Positions 59,791 to 64,000 of a stretch of 64,000 nt of DNA are shown here, one piece after another. The first letter of the stretch is position 1. Every line of letters begins with the position of its first letter. A model generated the notes under the pieces. The model searched no databases and was not told the origin of the DNA. It saw only the letters and a program-made list of their open reading frames with translations. The stretch covers positions 18,252,412 through 18,316,411 of the forward strand of contig NC_084675.1 of the NCBI RefSeq assembly GCF_028389875.1, read 5' to 3'. The translations under genes and the position numbers were made by a program. Source of the DNA: Rhea pennata. Taxonomy: Eukaryota > Chordata > Aves > Rheiformes > Rheidae.

Positions 59791-62679
59791 GCAAAGCCTG
59801 CAGGATATTTCTAAATGCTTTCCCTGTCCAATTTTTTTCCCTCTCCCTGCAACCATGAAAATGCATGTGAAGAAGCAACAATCTCACTGCATCTGATGCA
59901 AGATCTGTGTAGTCAGTGCCCTATCTCTGACCAGATGCTGCCAAAAAAGCAGGCAAATGCCCTGGGAAGCTGACATGGGAGAACGAGCCCAGCCGCCCCA
60001 CAGAAACATCTCCTTCTGCTCTCCGATAGCTAGAGATTTTGTTCAAAGTAGCCCAAACTCCCTTACTAAACATAGTGACTGTGGCAACTCACATCGCTTC
60101 CAGCTGAATCTTGGTACAAAAAACTTCTTGTGTCAGTACATTTCACTGCTTAGGTGATGTCCAGGGCTTCTTGTGTGCCAGGAAAGCAGCCACAGGCGCT
60201 GAGAGCTAACCTATTAAGAGAAGCGGTCTGCGGCGCACTCACTGGGAGCCTCTGCTTGTGTTTCAGAGAGGAAGCACCCGTCATTCTGGGGCTGCACATC
60301 TTCCACAAAGCAGCAGTGCAAAAACATAAAAAAGTCTGGGACAGTTACAGGAGGCTACAACAGTATCAAACTTTGAACATACAACAGTGAATCGGAGGAA
60401 TCTCTTTGCTTGGTAGCCAGGTTTCCCCATTCTGTTTCCAACCAAAAATACACCTTCTCCAGTGCCCCGAGCTCCCAGACCAGGAGCTCAGTCCTCACAG
60501 CTTCCGACATGCATGTCCTCAACCCCCCAAAGGGTTCGGCACGGAGAGTCAGCGAGGCTCAGCCTTCTTTCTGAAAGCAGATATATGCTGCTCTAATATA
60601 CAAAATTATAACTGTATCTTATGTACAAGCACTTAATCACACAGCACTTGCAGGGTCTCATTCTGCATTTTTTATTTCATTCTATTCATTTGAGTGTTGT
60701 TATTTAAATATTTTGAATAAGCTTCAGAGGCTGACTTATTTGTAAGGAGAACAGAGCCAAAGAGACTCTCCCCCTCCAGTTGCAGTGAGAGCCAGATGGC
60801 CACACTTTAACCATTTCTCTTAAATCAGAAAAACAATTGCAAGTCTATATCTACGGGGGCAGACATGTCAGCTGGTGCAAAGAGCCCTAGCTCTACTGAC
60901 TCTGGGGAGGCAGGCAAATTTATAATGGGTGGGCCATTCCCCCACTCTATGTTGCAACCTCTAGTGATTTTATTGAGTCTTGCAACAGCTAATGTGTTTT
61001 TAAGTGTTGCTTAAATCAAAGGACTGCATGAGAATCTAGGCTTAGGGGGATTTTGTTGTTTTGGGGTTTTTTATGTTTGAATTTCTAGTCCACATGGCTG
61101 CAGAAAAATACAGAAAATGTTAAGTGAACACTACTATATAAAAAGAGCCATCAGTTTTCAACAAATCTCAAAATCCTTATTCTTTTTAATCCTGACTTAT
61201 GTTTTTCATTTGTGAGAGGTAAGCAAACATTAGTAGTTGAGTAATACCATAAATGCAAATGGAACAAATAATAAAGAAATCTTTAAAAACATGTTCCTAA
61301 TTGTCTCTGAAACTTTAACAAAACACAAAGAAAGGATGTTATAGCTAGCAAAGTGCTGCCTCAAGTGAAATTCAGAGGCAACTTCACTATTATTAGCAGG
61401 CTGAAATAGTGGTAAGGATGTAGCAATAAGACCTATCTTCCTTTTAGAAAAAAAAAAGGAGATTTTTTCTCCCACGGTTCACAGAAGACCCATTCCCCTC
61501 TTGCCTGGTTATTTGTGCTGTACAGATGGGATATGGGTAGGCAGGTGTTCTGCTTAATCTTTGCAGCTTCTTAAATACAAGCAATACTTAAATACAGGCG
61601 ATTTAAGAATAGGAAGGGCAGCATTTGAAAACTGATCAGTTGAAATGCATAGGAGCAACCTGAAAACATGTTTGGATTGCTCTTCCTATGAGCTCAGCTG
61701 CAAAGACCATGCTTACGAGGAGATCTGAAGTTCCCCAGGCAAGGATCACTTTTTATTTCCTTTTTTTCTTTGTTTTGTTTTTACCTCTCCCTGCACCGCC
61801 TGTGCAGCAACTTAGGCAATGGAGTCCTCCTCCAGGATAGGGGCTTCAAAGTACTATCATAATTCAGACAACATTCATCAAATAGGATGCAATTCACTAA
61901 GACGCAGACACTAGAAGCACACCCCCAAAACACATCAGACTAGCACGCAACAGGCTGAAAGGCAAACTTGTTCCTTCCTCAGTCTGACTCCTTTTTCTCT
62001 CTGAAAACTAAATTGAAATGATAGAAAACAATGCTCCTTTCTCCCCTAAAAAAACACAGAGCATAATAAAAGAGTAACATGCCGTCAATCTCCTGATGTT
62101 TCTGAGGTAGTAGCAGGAACTGATACTGCCCAGAGCAGCAATGAGGTTTTGAGTCCCATACACACTAAGAGAAACTGAAACAAGGGATATATGGAAAATC
62201 CATTAGCAGAAACCTACATGGAGACAAAAAAACATTTTGGTTTTCAGGATGTCTCAAGAGGTCCAGCACAGCATGTTAATGTTTGTGATAGAAGTCAGTC
62301 AGTGTCCAAGCTTATGTAATTTTCTTTTGGTAAAAGAATACAAAATGTTAGAATAACCACTTGTATTTTTACTGACTAACTCTCCTTAGCAGCTTCTTTC
62401 AAAAGTAGCTGGTTTTAATTTGTGGAACAAGAGTGGGTATGGCTTAACATTTATACAGCTCTAATTGAGCGCATCCCCCTTGCAGAGAACAGTAACTTGG
62501 TGTTTATTTCTTAGAAGTTATTAAATGAGACGTTTTGATTTTAGTTGGTAAATTTATGTAGAGTTTTTTTCCCCAAGTCCTTTGCTTTTCCCGTGTGACT
62601 AAACCCAAAATGTTTGTACCATTAAGATGTAAGATGGCATAGCCCAAAGGCAAACACACAGGATCATCTATCAGGTGCT
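59791..62679. other. Unique non-coding DNA
   Basis: No gene is identified. Short A and T runs only (for example near 61450). Small frames are featureless. Confidence 0.55.
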
Positions 62680-62840
62680 TGGCTCTGCCACTGGTTTTTA
62701 CTGCGGGCTCTGCCAGCAAGTCTTAGCACCTTTCTGTGCTTCTCTCTCCTTGCCTGTAAAATTGAGATAATGAAACTCACCCTCTTTGTTAAAAGCTTTC
62801 ACATCTTTTTGATATAAAAATGCTATGCAGGACTTAATTG
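62680..62840 (+). repeat. MIR-like ancient SINE fragment
   Basis: In order: GGCTCTGCCACTGGTTTTTA, AGCAAGTCTTAGCACCTTTC, TGTGCTTCTCTCTCCTTGCC, TGTAAAATTGAGATAATGAA, ACTCACCCTCTTTGTTAAAA, GCTTTCACATCTTTTTGATA, TAAAAATGCTATGCAGG. This agrees block for block with the amniote MIR-type series 'ggctctgccactta', 'gcaagtcacttaacctctctgtgcctcagtttcc', 'ctgtaaaatggagataatga', 'ctttgtaaagcgctttgagatc', 'aaaagtgctatataag'. It is one of the best-preserved SINE relics in the window. Confidence 0.65.
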
Positions 62841-63419
62841 AATACAAATGTAAACGCTTAGCTACCCCTATTTCGTTAGAAATAAAGAAGAATTCATAGT
62901 GGGAGAAATAATGTCCTTTGTCTCAAGGGATTGGGGCTGCTCTTTGGTTTCAAGTCTCTGTTTGTTTCTCTTTACCTTCCAGAATTGTCTGAAACATCTG
63001 CTGAACTGGCACAATTTGAATGGAGAGATTCCATCTCATCGCAATTTTGACCTGATGCAAAACTGTCAGTGTCTGGTGTTTTCAAAGGAAACAATTTTTT
63101 CTGAGTGCAGTGCCAGGAATAATCTCCTGCTCTTTGACTCAATCTGTAAGCCCACAGGGTTATGTATTTATTTACTTATTTATTTTGATGTCTCTGAAAT
63201 AGCAACGTGTGTTGCCTCTACGAGACTGCATGCTGCAAACCAGTGGAAGCAGAAAAACCGCAATTGTTAATGTTAATTGGTCTAACTTTACCATGTCATT
63301 TTCCATTTTTTTCAAAATGGAAATTAAACAGGGTTGGAGAAAAAGCTGTGATTTTGTCATAAGCAATCCAGTTAGTGAACCGAAGGGTTTTGATTGTTCA
63401 GAGCTGCACAAAACCAATG
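62841..63419. other. Unique non-coding DNA
   Basis: No gene. The frame at 62899-63270 (123 codons) has no recognised domain and overlaps frames on the other strand. Confidence 0.5.
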
Positions 63420-63600
63420 AACCACACAAACTCTCGCCCGTCTGTCTGTCCATGCTCCCTCAGACTTGCCTGTACAGACCCGTGTTTGCACACGCAGCAA
63501 TCGCGTGGACCTCGAGGTGTGTATATGCCTGTACAGAAGGGCCACGCTCTCGCGCTTATCTTGTACCACGCGTGCATGGCACAGACCTTTGAAAACATAC
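63420..63600. other. CpG-richer patch open in several frames
   Basis: Contains CACACGCAGCAATCGCGTGG and CACGCTCTCGCGC. TGCCTGTACAGA is present twice, at 63467-63478 and 63526-63537. Three plus-strand and two minus-strand frames stay open here, which reflects composition. No domain or splice frame is recognised. Confidence 0.4.
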
Positions 63601-64000
63601 AGGCTGGAATTCCAGGGAGTCCGCGCGCTTGGCAGGATCTCAGACTCGAATAACGAAGAGAATTTTGCATTTCATTTCCAAGGCGTATGGGGGCTGCTCT
63701 GTGGAAAGCGTATGCAGTGAAAATCCAATAAGCACAGTATCTTGCACACCTGAGAAGTTCATTCTATATAAAAACCAGCTCAACTCACCCAACCTCCAGT
63801 AAGGCAGAATTACACCCCCTCAGCACTGTGCCGAGTGTGTTCCCCAAACTGATTTTGAAAGACTCAGGGGAGAACGTTCCAGCCTAAGTGATCTCATTCA
63901 ATCAGGAAGCTTTCATTAATATCCTGCTTCAATTTTCCAGTTGATAGTTTCAGTTGTATTATTCTTAGCAATCCCTTAATAAAGCTCTATGTCTTTTTTC
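63601..64000. other. Unique non-coding DNA to the window end
   Basis: No gene. An AATAAA (63978-63983) followed by a T-rich end could be a polyadenylation signal of a plus-strand transcript, but nothing upstream supports an exon and this hexamer is frequent in AT-rich DNA. Confidence 0.45.

Noticed and set aside
63978..63983. AATAAA near the window end as a gene terminus
   Set aside because: The hexamer is frequent in AT-rich DNA and no exon or transcript evidence lies upstream.

Overview
This window looks like vertebrate nuclear DNA with no protein-coding gene. It is AT-rich with scattered CpG-dense patches. It has ordinary vertebrate microsatellites and homopolymer runs, no bacterial gene organisation, and a longest open frame of only 155 codons. 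The recognisable repeats are old and decayed: one CR1 LINE 3' end, several MIR-like (CORE-SINE type) remnants, and degraded palindromic motifs of a kind I associate with birds, crocodilians and turtles. Low repeat density with a CR1 relic and no Alu, B1/B2 or L1 suggests an archosaur, most likely a bird. This is inference from repeat content, not a species identification.

Layout. 1-26.7 kb is mostly unique AT-rich sequence. It carries MIR-like remnants (2478-2565, 15455-15590), a 25-base G run (7722-7746), (TA)n, (TG)n and A/GA microsatellites, and a degenerate ~70-90 bp tandem repeat (22706-23030). 26.77-30.15 kb is the most distinctive part. Complex sequence that reads like conserved non-coding DNA (26770-27030, 27690-27860, 28190-29175) alternates with three CpG-dense patches (27878-27980, 29190-29405, 29880-30050). 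A MIR-like remnant (27380-27665) lies inside it. This is the arrangement expected of a regulatory block or CpG-island promoter of a developmental locus or non-coding RNA, but no exon can be assigned.

30-34 kb continues with candidate regulatory DNA: an imperfect 161-bp palindrome (32023-32183) and a cluster of short palindromic motifs (32740-32800), followed by the CR1 3' end (33930-34112). 34-64 kb is again mostly unique intergenic or intronic DNA with old repeat fragments, a few hairpins, and CpG-richer patches near 46.3-46.56, 59.64-59.79 and 63.42-63.6 kb.

No gene, tRNA, rRNA, CRISPR array or intact mobile element could be supported. The window may be a gene desert or part of a very long intron; the sequence alone does not separate these. 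I found no novel multi-gene system. The best leads are the palindrome at 32.0-32.2 kb, the CpG/conserved-like block at 26.8-30.1 kb, and the recurrent decayed hairpin motifs.
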